Origin: G965233625 sp965233625
GTDB lineage: Bacteria; Planctomycetota; Planctomycetia; Pirellulales; Pirellulaceae
Assembly: GCA_965233625.1 (NCBI GenBank)
Contig: OZ247499.1
Coordinates: 1,612,001 to 1,676,000 of the forward strand
Direction of reading: 5' to 3'
DNA: 64,000 nucleotides
The position numbers and the translations under genes are program-made. The notes under the pieces were generated by a model. It had not been told where the DNA came from and searched no databases. It worked only from the letters and a program-made list of their open reading frames with translations. Shown in pieces: positions 28,501-36,109 of this stretch. Within the stretch, counting starts at the first letter, position 1; each line of letters begins with the position of its first letter.

Positions 28501-29332
28501 CGTTGTCCAGCAGCACGCGATGTTCGCCGCTCTTCTCATCCAGTTGCATCTCCACGGCGCGGTCTACCGTTACGCCATCAACGGTCGAGTAGACAAGGGT
28601 TACGGGTTGATCTTCCGCCAGGTGATGCACAACGGCGGAGACCAGCTGGTGTTCGCCACGGAACACGCTGACGTCGCCAGGCTGAATGTTCGTAATCTGC
28701 ACGCGTGTTGGACGCTCAATTGCCGAAAGCGGCGCAAAGATCCGTCGCATGGTTTCCAGCGGCGCGAGTGGATTCGGCTGCAAGACCGTATAGATAGCGA
28801 AAATCGCAACAGCGGCTGCCAGTACATAGCCGGTCGTGATGATCTTCGACCTGTCGACGGCAGCGCTGACGTTTACCTGCGAGACACCCGCTGCCGCCTG
28901 TTGACGCAGCGCGCTGAAAATGGCGTTGTGCACTCCGCGCGGATCGCCGCGTAGCAGCAGGAAATTCATCAGGCTGTTCTTCAGCGACGGCTGCGATTCC
29001 TCGATAATACTGGCGACATAAACCGGGTTGATCCGGCCCGTCACCATCGGCAGCAATGTTGCGATGAAATACCACAGGCTGGCGCCAACGAGCACGGTCA
29101 GCGCGACAATTCTTCCCGCCACGCCCAGATCAAAAATGTAGCTGTCGATGATGGCCGCAAAGAGCAGAAACACGATAACGCCGGCCAGCCAGATCATCAT
29201 TGTGGCAGCGATATCGGTCAGCTTCACCTGCAGGCGGGCTTCGCGCAACTGTCGCTCGACAACGGCGTCAAATTGCGGCTCAGCGGCCGGCGCCGGAGGT
29301 GGGCTGTTCAGATTGGATGTGCCGGTTGCCAT
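25562..29332 (-). CDS. DUF4175-like membrane protein with very long low-complexity segment
   Basis: A 1256-residue protein. Two membrane segments near residues 45-100 are followed by DUF4175-like N-terminal phrases (VYVASIIEESQPSLKNSLMNFLLLRGD) and beta-rich domains (about 190-560). From roughly 570 to 1110 the sequence is almost only Gly, Ser, Asp, Glu, Gln, Pro and Lys and must be disordered. A small helical domain ends the protein (about 1130-1256). The N-terminal topology suggests that most of the chain is outside the cytoplasm. The function is unknown. Long frames on the opposite strand and in other frames inside the low-complexity part are artefacts of its composition. Confidence 0.75.
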   Translation of the reverse strand: MATGTSNLNSPPPAPAAEPQFDAVVERQLREARLQVKLTDIAATMMIWLAGVIVFLLFAAIIDSYIFDLGVAGRIVALTVLVGASLWYFIATLLPMVTGRINPVYVASIIEESQPSLKNSLMNFLLLRGDPRGVHNAIFSALRQQAAAGVSQVNVSAAVDRSKIITTGYVLAAAVAIFAIYTVLQPNPLAPLETMRRIFAPLSAIERPTRVQITNIQPGDVSVFRGEHQLVSAVVHHLAEDQPVTLVYSTVDGVTVDRAVEMQLDEKSGEHRVLLDNAGEGLQQTLVYRIEAGDAVSPSHQLTVIDRPAIWVQSLEYDYPPQTGMKPRTEAPPANGGDIAGIEGTHVTIRATANMEIASAYLEFDPATGSTPRKLPMQHEGKTASVKLPLQMNSKRDGPLYSSYTVRFTPVGGKRSKIAAEPHQIEVTPDVAPEVEILHPVANPHKLQANGSVEIEIRAVDVDFGLRKISLQAELIRRDGKDTTPETDTRARKGGLLNKVLFEHPSGVNGKQIATHRFEAATLRLQPGDLVRYRAVAFDNRTDPVDRRAAPNEASTSDFLIQITAATASDDAASDGSSSKTDTPADPSDGSPSGDTSETGSEADSKDPGDESKDPGSSENPEDGDSADSEGGTSDSESSDGDAGGSESADSESAGGESSKGESSDGATGSESSDGSDGQSGDKSQDSQPAAGGAGSESEEPGDSASQAADQDGGSGSTSKGSNAGDSKSPQGDDAAPGGEGQSTGNPADGSTGGSPESGSAKGDPQGDGEADSPQDPLHDGEVFERALEHMKQQQKKNGGSGTQPEGDGSTPPPGSQSDQQEDGGASGDTASQDSTGKSPQPGQGEKSDQGAQQQPPADGAQNDAATGDSESGADPGTGEKQDPQGKPGQKPQDGGADSQGSGDKKGGMDPQDGAGSPQGEGEKPGKKDGSNDSGSKPGSDGQSASQSQKASSTKGDDGGDRSGAGQKGGGQGSDNPGQGKAGGSTPSDTGAGAANETGDGETGDQAGGDKPGQASDGDGAGTDTGGKQPGGDQPGQNPGDTPGQGKTPTDTRQESQDETQQPVDEQKPAKPDQSTDSPENTPSGKSGESTPPGNPGSKPSETGGAGSPFGGSGGMADTPIGENVENSNMPPGDKANLEYARKATDLALEHLRKNSRKPDKELLDKLNMSPEELQAFVDRWQKMKSSAAEDGKAGSAELDDSLRSLGLTPSTGKARSAGARDDAIKGVRDAGSRTAPPPGFLKKFKAFQKGVARGE

Positions 29333-29752
29333 GGCTATATGTTCCTTCCCGTGAATCGCCTTGCACGCTGTTATTATAAACGATCAACGATTCCACACTG
29401 CAGGCGTTTCTAAGCTTTTTGACCCTACGTGTATTCTACCACCCTTGTAAGGTTTCCCGGCATCTGGCAACTGCTAATTCCCCGGCGCCTGCTGCGCTAT
29501 GTTGTACTTCCCCGCCCAACCGCATAACCGCCAACGCGCGAGATCCGTCGCGGAAGCTGAGCCGCCCTCGCAGACGCATTGTCGCATTCGCATGGCGCCT
29601 GAAGTGCCTGATTTGATGGTTATCCGGCGTGGGGTCGCAACGGATGTGACAGCCCCCGGTCAGGCATTCAACGCCACGCCCTTGAGCGCCGATTCTGCAA
29701 CGTAGGACGGAACGCCTTTACCCCCCAACGGACTGGAACGGAAGATTCTCTC
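29333..29752. other. 420-bp divergent intergenic region
   Basis: No gene was found here. On the minus strand TATAAT at 29373-29378 stands about 41 bases before the DUF4175-like start, a candidate -10 box with no good -35. Two GGCGCC hexamers occur. Small frames of 65-68 codons (29419-29705) lack ribosome sites and were not called. The promoter of the outer-membrane gene downstream was not identified. Confidence 0.5.
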
Positions 29753-30688
29753 ATGCGCAAGCTTCAATCTGCGGCATTCTTCGCCGCGTTGTTCGCGATT
29801 TCAATTTCCACCGCAGACATGGCCTCTGCTGAAGAGGGAGAGTGGTTCGGCCAGACTGGCGTCGTGCTGCTCAAACGTGAGTCCAATCCAGACTCAACGC
29901 TGGTCGTCAGCAGTCTGACCGGCGCCGAAGAGATGAACGCAAAGGATTTTAAGTTTGATACAGAAGCCGGGCTCGACGTTTCCATCGGGTACTGGTGCGA
30001 CGACGAAATTCAGATTTTCGTCCGGCACTTCAACGTGAATGACCATGGCGATGGTCACTACACCAACGGCATCGAGTCACACATTGCCACTAGTCCCACC
30101 ATTGGCGAAGTTGCGCCTGTCGCCACGGATATTTCCGGGTACTACCAGACCGCGCTATGGAGCACGGAGCTGAACCTGATGCATACCAGCAACAGTTGGC
30201 TCAGCTGTCTGGTTGGTTTCCGCTGGATTGAATTGCACGAAGATCTGAAGATCAAAACCCGCAGTATGAATGGAACCACCTACTTCAAAAATAATACGCG
30301 GAACCATCTTTATGGCCTGCAGATCGGCGGCGACGGTCTGCTTTACAGCAGCGACAAGCTTTCGATCAATGGCGTGCTAAAAGGCGGTCTCTACGGAGCG
30401 GTGGGAAATACACACTCTTACTACCGACGTGGCAATCTAATCCTGACACGCGAAGGCGGCGACAACGATCTGGCGTTTGTGGGCGAAGCATCGATCAACT
30501 TCGCCTATCAGGTGAATCAGCTCGTCTCGTTCCAGGCAGGCTATCAGCTGCTATGGCTAACCGGCGTTGCGCTTTCGGGTGAACAGGTTCCTGTGACCTC
30601 GTTCAACAACAACACCGCGGCGAACTTTGATAACGACGCCACTCTGTTCTACCACGGCGCCTTCGTCAATTGCATCGTGACGTACTAA
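29753..30688 (+). CDS. Outer-membrane beta-barrel-like protein (BBP7-like)
   Basis: A 311-residue protein with a signal peptide (about 1-26). The mature part is made of many amphipathic strands rich in Tyr, Phe, Gly and Asn (for example LWSTELNLMHT, LSINGVLKGGLYGAVG, LFYHGAFVNCIVTY) and ends in an aromatic residue, as outer membrane barrels do. It resembles the BBP7 family common in planctomycetes. A pore or surface-protein function is inferred; no motif proves it. The start at 29753 follows a weak purine-rich site. Confidence 0.6.
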   Translation: MRKLQSAAFFAALFAISISTADMASAEEGEWFGQTGVVLLKRESNPDSTLVVSSLTGAEEMNAKDFKFDTEAGLDVSIGYWCDDEIQIFVRHFNVNDHGDGHYTNGIESHIATSPTIGEVAPVATDISGYYQTALWSTELNLMHTSNSWLSCLVGFRWIELHEDLKIKTRSMNGTTYFKNNTRNHLYGLQIGGDGLLYSSDKLSINGVLKGGLYGAVGNTHSYYRRGNLILTREGGDNDLAFVGEASINFAYQVNQLVSFQAGYQLLWLTGVALSGEQVPVTSFNNNTAANFDNDATLFYHGAFVNCIVTY

Positions 30689-30902
30689 GAGCCGTCGCAG
30701 ACCGGCGAATCGCACTTGCCATTGAAGGGAGATGCTGTTAAGCTGGAGCATATAGTTGCAACAGCAATTATTTCAATGGCAACTGCCCTCGGGTTTTCAA
30801 CACCCTGCTGCTCACCATCCATGGCAGCATAACTTCTGCGGCAGTGTGCGAGTTGGAAGACCCGTTTTGCCAACATCCTCCCTCTTACCCTTGGAGAATC
30901 GA

Positions 30903-31109
30903 ATGAACCCCTACCAGTTGCGACAGCTTGACGACATGGGCTCTGTGATTACCGAACACGAGGTAGACGCTTACAACTGCCGTGAGGCAATAAGGCACGT
31001 AGGTGAGGTATTTGACGGGGTGAAGAAAATAGAAGTTGTGAACGACCAGGGCGAAACTGCTGGCGAGTTCAGTGCAGAATATTGCCGCAACAGCGCGAGA
31101 AAGAGATAA
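30903..31109 (+). CDS. 68-residue orphan protein
   Basis: A small protein beginning NPYQLRQLDDMGSVI, acidic, with two Cys residues, and a short basic end. The ATG at 30903 has a good ribosome site (GGAG, 6 bases upstream), which is the main reason for calling it; the frame is open before it but lacks a ribosome site. No family was recognised. It stands alone, 214 bp after the barrel gene and convergent with the MarR gene 63 bp away. Its reality rests on the ribosome site and codon pattern only. Confidence 0.5.
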   Translation: MNPYQLRQLDDMGSVITEHEVDAYNCREAIRHVGEVFDGVKKIEVVNDQGETAGEFSAEYCRNSARKR

Positions 31110-31172
31110 CGACGATCCCAAGAGGTAACATGGCGGCGGGTCGCGCATGTGAAGGCCGCCGGCTGCCCCGGC

Positions 31173-31691
31173 TTACGGCTCCTGATGCACTTCAGGACCG
31201 AGTTCCACGTCGAGGTCGGGCGTTAGCACCGGGGCGGCTTCGATTCCCCCGGCGTCCATGAGTTCGACAATTCTCTCGAGCGCTTTCAGCAAACCAAGCA
31301 GCTCGATCGGATCGAGCGTCGTAAGCCGACTCAAGAATTCTTCATGCAACGGTGACGGAAGATTATCGACCCGGCTCCTACCTTCCTCCGTCAACGATAA
31401 GCAGACTCGCCGTCGGTCGGTGCTGTTGCGTGCGCGGACAACATATCCGGCCACCGTCAACTTATCGAGAATACGGGAGACCGTCGGAGCCGATAGCTGA
31501 ACGGCTTCCGCTACTTTGGCGACAGTAATCTCAGTGTCTTCGCCGGCTTCTGCAATTGCTTTTAAGCAAAGCATTTGCGGGACGCTAACCCCGCTCTGCT
31601 TCCCCACCGAGCGCGAGTGTTCTGACGTGCGGCGGATGATCCGGCGTATCGCTATCAAGATCTGGAACCCGATCGAGCCTTCGTGGTCCAA
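31173..31691 (-). CDS. MarR-family transcriptional regulator
   Basis: A 172-residue winged-helix protein. The recognition helix is in LSAPTVSRILDKL, and the wing follows as TDRRRVCLSLTEEGRSRV, the classical MarR signature. The N-terminal helix region (SRSVGKQSGVSVPQMLCLKAI) supports dimerisation. It probably represses genes in response to a small ligand or oxidation; the targets and ligand are unknown. The 3' end, with stop codon in GAGCCGTAAGC, contains a short GC-rich hairpin. No neighbouring efflux gene was seen. Confidence 0.88.
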   Translation of the reverse strand: MDHEGSIGFQILIAIRRIIRRTSEHSRSVGKQSGVSVPQMLCLKAIAEAGEDTEITVAKVAEAVQLSAPTVSRILDKLTVAGYVVRARNSTDRRRVCLSLTEEGRSRVDNLPSPLHEEFLSRLTTLDPIELLGLLKALERIVELMDAGGIEAAPVLTPDLDVELGPEVHQEP

Positions 31692-31833
31692 ATGAATCGC
31701 TCCCGTGCTGCCCGGTTGTCTTAAGGCGCCTAGCTCAATGGCTGTATCGTAACCGTTGCTCTTACAGGTTGCGAGCGGCGGGCCTGCTAGTAGATCGGTC
31801 CGCCGTCAACCCTTAGGCAAAGCTGGCCGCGAG

Positions 31834-32262
31834 TCACGCCAGCTCCAGCAATTCAATTTCGAACGTTAGCTGCCGTCCGGCAAGCGGGTGATTGGCATCC
31901 ACGGTAATATTTGATTCCGTGACTTCGGTAATCATTGCCGGGATGGGCTGGCCTTCTTGCTGAGCAAGCTGCAGTTGCTGGCCGACCTGGGGAGCGGTGT
32001 CTCCGGGCAGCTGCGAACGGTCGAATTCAATCACCATATCTTCACGCCGCGGACCGTAGGCCTGTTCTGGCGGCAGTTCGACGGTTTTCGAATCGCCTGG
32101 GCTCATGCCAGTCACGGCTTCATCAAATCCCTTGATCAGCTGACCCTCACCCAATGTGAACTCAAGAGGATCGCGATTTTGCGTGCTGTCGAAGACGGTC
32201 CCGTCGTCGAACTTTCCGGTGTAAGCAACTTTAACAGTGTCGCCGCTTTTAGCGTGTGTCAT
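31834..32262 (-). CDS. FKBP-type peptidyl-prolyl isomerase (SlyD-like)
   Basis: A 142-residue FKBP. The first strands KVAYTGKFDDGTVFDST, the GEGQLIKGFDEAV loop and the EQAYGPR segment are the SlyD/FkpA signature, and an insertion with an acidic flap follows, as in SlyD. It isomerises prolyl bonds and can act as a holdase in the cytoplasm. There is no His-rich metal tail. The second ATG (32262) is preferred because GAGGAA lies a suitable 8 bases before it; an ATG two codons earlier is too close to the site, and the longer frame has no leader features. Confidence 0.9.
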   Translation of the reverse strand: MTHAKSGDTVKVAYTGKFDDGTVFDSTQNRDPLEFTLGEGQLIKGFDEAVTGMSPGDSKTVELPPEQAYGPRREDMVIEFDRSQLPGDTAPQVGQQLQLAQQEGQPIPAMITEVTESNITVDANHPLAGRQLTFEIELLELA

Positions 32263-32364
32263 TTTCATATTCCTCGGGTTGGTGGCCAGCATCTCGTTGA
32301 GGGAAGATTTCTCAAACAACCGGGATGCGAGCTAAAACTGCTTGCGATTGCAATGATTGCTTAG

Positions 32365-32394
32365 GCAAACGATAACAATTAGGCTATCGTCTGC
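32365..32394. repeat. Imperfect inverted repeat upstream of FKBP gene
   Basis: GCAAACGATA (32365-32374) and TATCGTCTGC (32385-32394) form a 10-bp stem with one mismatch around a 10-bp loop. It lies about 100 bp upstream of the FKBP start and 158 bp after the kinase stop on the minus strand. It might be an operator or an RNA hairpin; there is no T-run. Confidence 0.4.
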
Positions 32395-32551
32395 AAAGAG
32401 ATTTGGCAACCGTCAAGCGATGTGGGCGATGGTCAAGGCAACACAGTGCGTTCTGGCATTGAAGTGGCTACACGACTCCGTAAGACGGCGCATCATTGGC
32501 GCGATTTCGGTCGATACGATACTTAAAGGCGTTGAATTCTGGCTTGAGAAA

Positions 32552-35500
32552 CTATCGGGCTGAGGACGGATTGTCCGCTGTGAATTCAAACCACCGGTGT
32601 GTGCCGTTTCGTATGCACACGGCCAGAGAGGTGCCCGCCTGGTTAAATTTCATCTGGACAACCCGCCCTTCTGGAAGCTGCTCGTCTAAGACGGTGTTCC
32701 ATGTCCGCGTGTCGTACATGACCAGTCGGCCATCGTCGCGGCCCATGATTAATATCGGCTGGTTGGGATGAAAAACGACTTTCAGCGCCTTTGCGTCTGT
32801 TGCGAACTGCTGCACAATCTTTCCTGTGGCAAGCGACTCGACCGATACTTGACCGTAGCCGGTGCTAACCGATAACAACTTCTCGTCGTGTGACAGACTA
32901 AATTCGCAAAACCGGTTCAACGGTCCTTTTCTAACGGGTTGCCAGGTGGCGGTGTCCAACACAAGAGACCGCGGTACGCCACTGTTAATGCACAGGTAGT
33001 TGCCCTCGCTGCTGAACTTAAGCTGCCCGTGGGAGAATCGCGGACAGGGATACTGGTCCAGACGCTTTAAGATGTTGCCTGTTTCAAGTGACCAGAAGGC
33101 TAAACCCTTCACATCACCCGTAACAAGCTGGCGGCCATTCGGATGAAAACAGAAGAAGGAGGCGGCAAGCCGGTTCGTAAATTCCAGCCGTGTGATTGTG
33201 GGTTCTTTTTGAAGTGAGATAACTTTCAGGCAGTTGCCATCACCGATACACGCGAGTCGTTGATTCTGATGGTCCACGGCCACAAATGCGGCCGTCCTGT
33301 TATCGCCGCGGTCCAGTTGCACGATGTGTGCATCCCGGTCGATTTTGTCGGCGATATGCTGGCGTGAGAGGATCAACCAGGGCTGATCCTGCACATAAGC
33401 AACCATGGGATAGAACCGCTTGTGTGGCGTAGGGCTAACGGGCTGACAGCGGGCGAGTTCGTTTTCGATGGCGCGGCTGCGGAACCTGCGGACGTGAAGT
33501 GGCGCCTGCCTGATGACAATCGCCCCGTCGTGCTCAGATGCGTATAAGGCGCCGTCACCGGTGACGGCAAATCCAGCCGCTTTGCCCAGATATTCGCCGG
33601 ACTCAAGACTCCACCAGCACAAGCTACGCATCCGCGACTCGAACCCGTAGGCATTCATATTCAAAGTGACGTAGCTGGAATCGTCCGAAATCGAAAAACC
33701 CAGGGGCGAGTCTGCAACCGACACCAGTTGCGAGTGTCCACGCTGGTAATCGAAAAGATCCTGAGCTACGGCCTTGTCTGTTTCAAGCACCGATTTCATT
33801 CTAAGGGGAAACTCCACTACGGCTGCCTGACCCGCGGAAACGGTAATGCCGCGACGGTTCCAGGGCCAGACGTTTTGTAGTTGCCCGACGATGTATTTCC
33901 GGTCGGCTGATATATTCCAGTGCACGGCCCCCAGTCGCTGCATCAGTTTTGCACGTGATTCACCATCACTACCCGTTGCCCCCGCAACCGTCACCCAGTT
34001 ATTGTTGCGGGTGGCAATCTCCTGAGAGTTAATATCCGTGCTGAAGTTTGGCGAGAAAAACCTTTTGCCGTGGTCCAGACTCGTTGTTTTCCCGGTCAGA
34101 AAATTCCAGACAAGGTGCTCGTACTTTCCGTCTGCATCTCTGCTTTTCTGGATAAGTACTTCGTGCGGGCGATAGGGACTCGGCGCGTAATTGTCGACGC
34201 CGTCAAGCTGCGCGACGACTTTCTTAGCCTGCGAGTCATAGGCGATGATTTTCGAAAAACCGCGTCGTGATTTTTCCTTTTCGACAAAAGCCACAAGGTA
34301 GCGGCCGCCGTCTGTGAACGCTCCATTCATGGGCGCGACAACCTGGTAGTCTGGCATCACCCGGTCCACGCATTCTCCTGTGCGGGTGTTGATCAACCAG
34401 GTAACCATGCGGAAGTCCCGGACACCCGGTCCATGGCGAAGATGAAAACAGATCGCCAGCCGTTTACCAGATTCGTCAAAGAACGCACGAAGGGAGAATG
34501 GCAAGGCGTTGCCGGGAAGCTGAAAGCGGCTGATCTCGCGTGGAATGCGCGCACGCTGCACCTTCCAGACCCAACCGCGGTCCGCCTTGTCCACCCCGTT
34601 CAGCAAACTCAGCGCTTCCTGAAATCGCCCGGACCTGATCTCTTCCGCGGCAAGCAGCACATTCGACCGCGAGACTTCTTGGCGCTGTGCAATCGCGGCG
34701 GCCCGTGCTTTATCACGCTGCGTGGCTGCAACCCGCTCATTTTCCTGGGCCACTCCGAGATGCAACTGTGCCCGGTCACGCGCATACGCGGCGTCGATGA
34801 AGGCGGCGGATATGGCAATAAGACTGATAACCAGAACGGCTGCGATAGTGGATAGCAGCGACGCCACCAGCGGGTTGCGACGACACCATTTGGTAAGCCG
34901 CTCTAAGGGAGTTGCCCGCCGGGCGGTAATGGGCCGACCCTCCAGCCAGTTCGTCAGATCCCTGGCAGCGTCTCCACAATCGCCGTAGCGGCCTTCAACA
35001 TCCGGCGCCAGCATTTTTCTGCAAATGGTCACCACATCCGCCGGCAGCGCTGGGGGGGTTACGTTGAAGGCGGGAGGCGGCGGCCCGTCGCGAAGAGCAT
35101 TAAGAATACTCAGACCCTCGCCAGAAAACCGGGGCGAGCCGGTTAACAGTTCGTAGAACACGGCGCCCAAAGAGTACTGGTCGCTTGCCGGTCCAATCTC
35201 AGCGAATACGCCGCGTGACTGCTCGGGAGACATGTAAGCAATCGACCCCAGCACCGAGCCGTCCATAGTGGCCGTCGCAGTGCTATCGGTGCGTTTCGCC
35301 AAGCCGAAGTCCATCAGCATCGGGCGCCCGTGTTCACCGACCATAATGTTGGCCGGTTTAATATCCCGGTGGATCACGCGTTCTTCATGAGCGTATTGCA
35401 GCGCCTCCGCCAGATCGCGAGTCCACGTGACGGCGGTTCTTAACTCAACCGCCGCTTCTTTTATCTCGTGCTCCAGCGTTTCACCCTGCACGTACTCGGA

Positions 35501-36109
35501 CGAGATGTACAGCTGTTCGCCTACTCTGCCACGTTCCCATGCAGCCACGATGTTAGGGTGATGCAGCCGCGCGGCGATCTTTGCCTCTTCCAGAAACCGC
35601 CCTGTCCGCGACGCATCTCCAGGTGGAAACCTCGGAAGTTTCAGCGCTACTTCGCGGTCGAGCGCGGGATCGTAGGCAAGATAAACGGTGCCGAATACTC
35701 CTTGTCCCAGTTTCTTGCAGAGCGTGAACCTGCCAAACTGCAAACCCTCCTCCGGCTGGTCGGCAGCAAAAGTTGGCATCGCCGGTTCGTTCCAGGTGTT
35801 GCCGGTCGAGTCCCTGGTGGATTCGATCGAAGATTCCAGCGACGCAGATGCCCAGACCGTTTCGATCACGCCGGTAAATTCTGGAAACTGCCGGGTGTAG
35901 TCTTCACTATCAAGGCGAACGCTACTCGCAGTCTTCAGCTCAATATCAACCAGCAACAGTTCGACGAACGCGGCTTCTTGAAGATGCTCCGGGCACTTCT
36001 GAAGCATCTCTCGAAGTCGCCCCTTTTCTGTCAGCGACCAATCCGCCTCGAACTCGGTGCAAAGCAGATCGATGCGCTGACTCTCACTGAAGCTTAAACC
36101 TTTATTCAT
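32552..36109 (-). CDS. Membrane Ser/Thr protein kinase with extracytoplasmic propeller
   Basis: A 1185-residue kinase. The catalytic domain (about 128-395) has the Gly-loop GQGVFG at 135-140, Lys157 in VALKL, HRDIKPAN at 247-254 and DFG at 267-269, so it should be active. One membrane helix (about 420-440) is followed by a coiled-coil (about 450-500) and then WD40/PQQ-like beta-propeller repeats to the end, probably facing the periplasm. The gene overlaps the 3' end of the lipoprotein gene by 8 bp, so the two are coupled. It likely senses an outside signal and phosphorylates a target such as the adjacent sigma factor; this is inferred. Confidence 0.9.
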   Translation of the reverse strand: MNKGLSFSESQRIDLLCTEFEADWSLTEKGRLREMLQKCPEHLQEAAFVELLLVDIELKTASSVRLDSEDYTRQFPEFTGVIETVWASASLESSIESTRDSTGNTWNEPAMPTFAADQPEEGLQFGRFTLCKKLGQGVFGTVYLAYDPALDREVALKLPRFPPGDASRTGRFLEEAKIAARLHHPNIVAAWERGRVGEQLYISSEYVQGETLEHEIKEAAVELRTAVTWTRDLAEALQYAHEERVIHRDIKPANIMVGEHGRPMLMDFGLAKRTDSTATATMDGSVLGSIAYMSPEQSRGVFAEIGPASDQYSLGAVFYELLTGSPRFSGEGLSILNALRDGPPPPAFNVTPPALPADVVTICRKMLAPDVEGRYGDCGDAARDLTNWLEGRPITARRATPLERLTKWCRRNPLVASLLSTIAAVLVISLIAISAAFIDAAYARDRAQLHLGVAQENERVAATQRDKARAAAIAQRQEVSRSNVLLAAEEIRSGRFQEALSLLNGVDKADRGWVWKVQRARIPREISRFQLPGNALPFSLRAFFDESGKRLAICFHLRHGPGVRDFRMVTWLINTRTGECVDRVMPDYQVVAPMNGAFTDGGRYLVAFVEKEKSRRGFSKIIAYDSQAKKVVAQLDGVDNYAPSPYRPHEVLIQKSRDADGKYEHLVWNFLTGKTTSLDHGKRFFSPNFSTDINSQEIATRNNNWVTVAGATGSDGESRAKLMQRLGAVHWNISADRKYIVGQLQNVWPWNRRGITVSAGQAAVVEFPLRMKSVLETDKAVAQDLFDYQRGHSQLVSVADSPLGFSISDDSSYVTLNMNAYGFESRMRSLCWWSLESGEYLGKAAGFAVTGDGALYASEHDGAIVIRQAPLHVRRFRSRAIENELARCQPVSPTPHKRFYPMVAYVQDQPWLILSRQHIADKIDRDAHIVQLDRGDNRTAAFVAVDHQNQRLACIGDGNCLKVISLQKEPTITRLEFTNRLAASFFCFHPNGRQLVTGDVKGLAFWSLETGNILKRLDQYPCPRFSHGQLKFSSEGNYLCINSGVPRSLVLDTATWQPVRKGPLNRFCEFSLSHDEKLLSVSTGYGQVSVESLATGKIVQQFATDAKALKVVFHPNQPILIMGRDDGRLVMYDTRTWNTVLDEQLPEGRVVQMKFNQAGTSLAVCIRNGTHRWFEFTADNPSSAR

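Noticed and set aside
32357..32563. 68-codon frame between the kinase and FKBP genes
   Set aside because: No start signal, and the region holds an inverted repeat rather than coding content.
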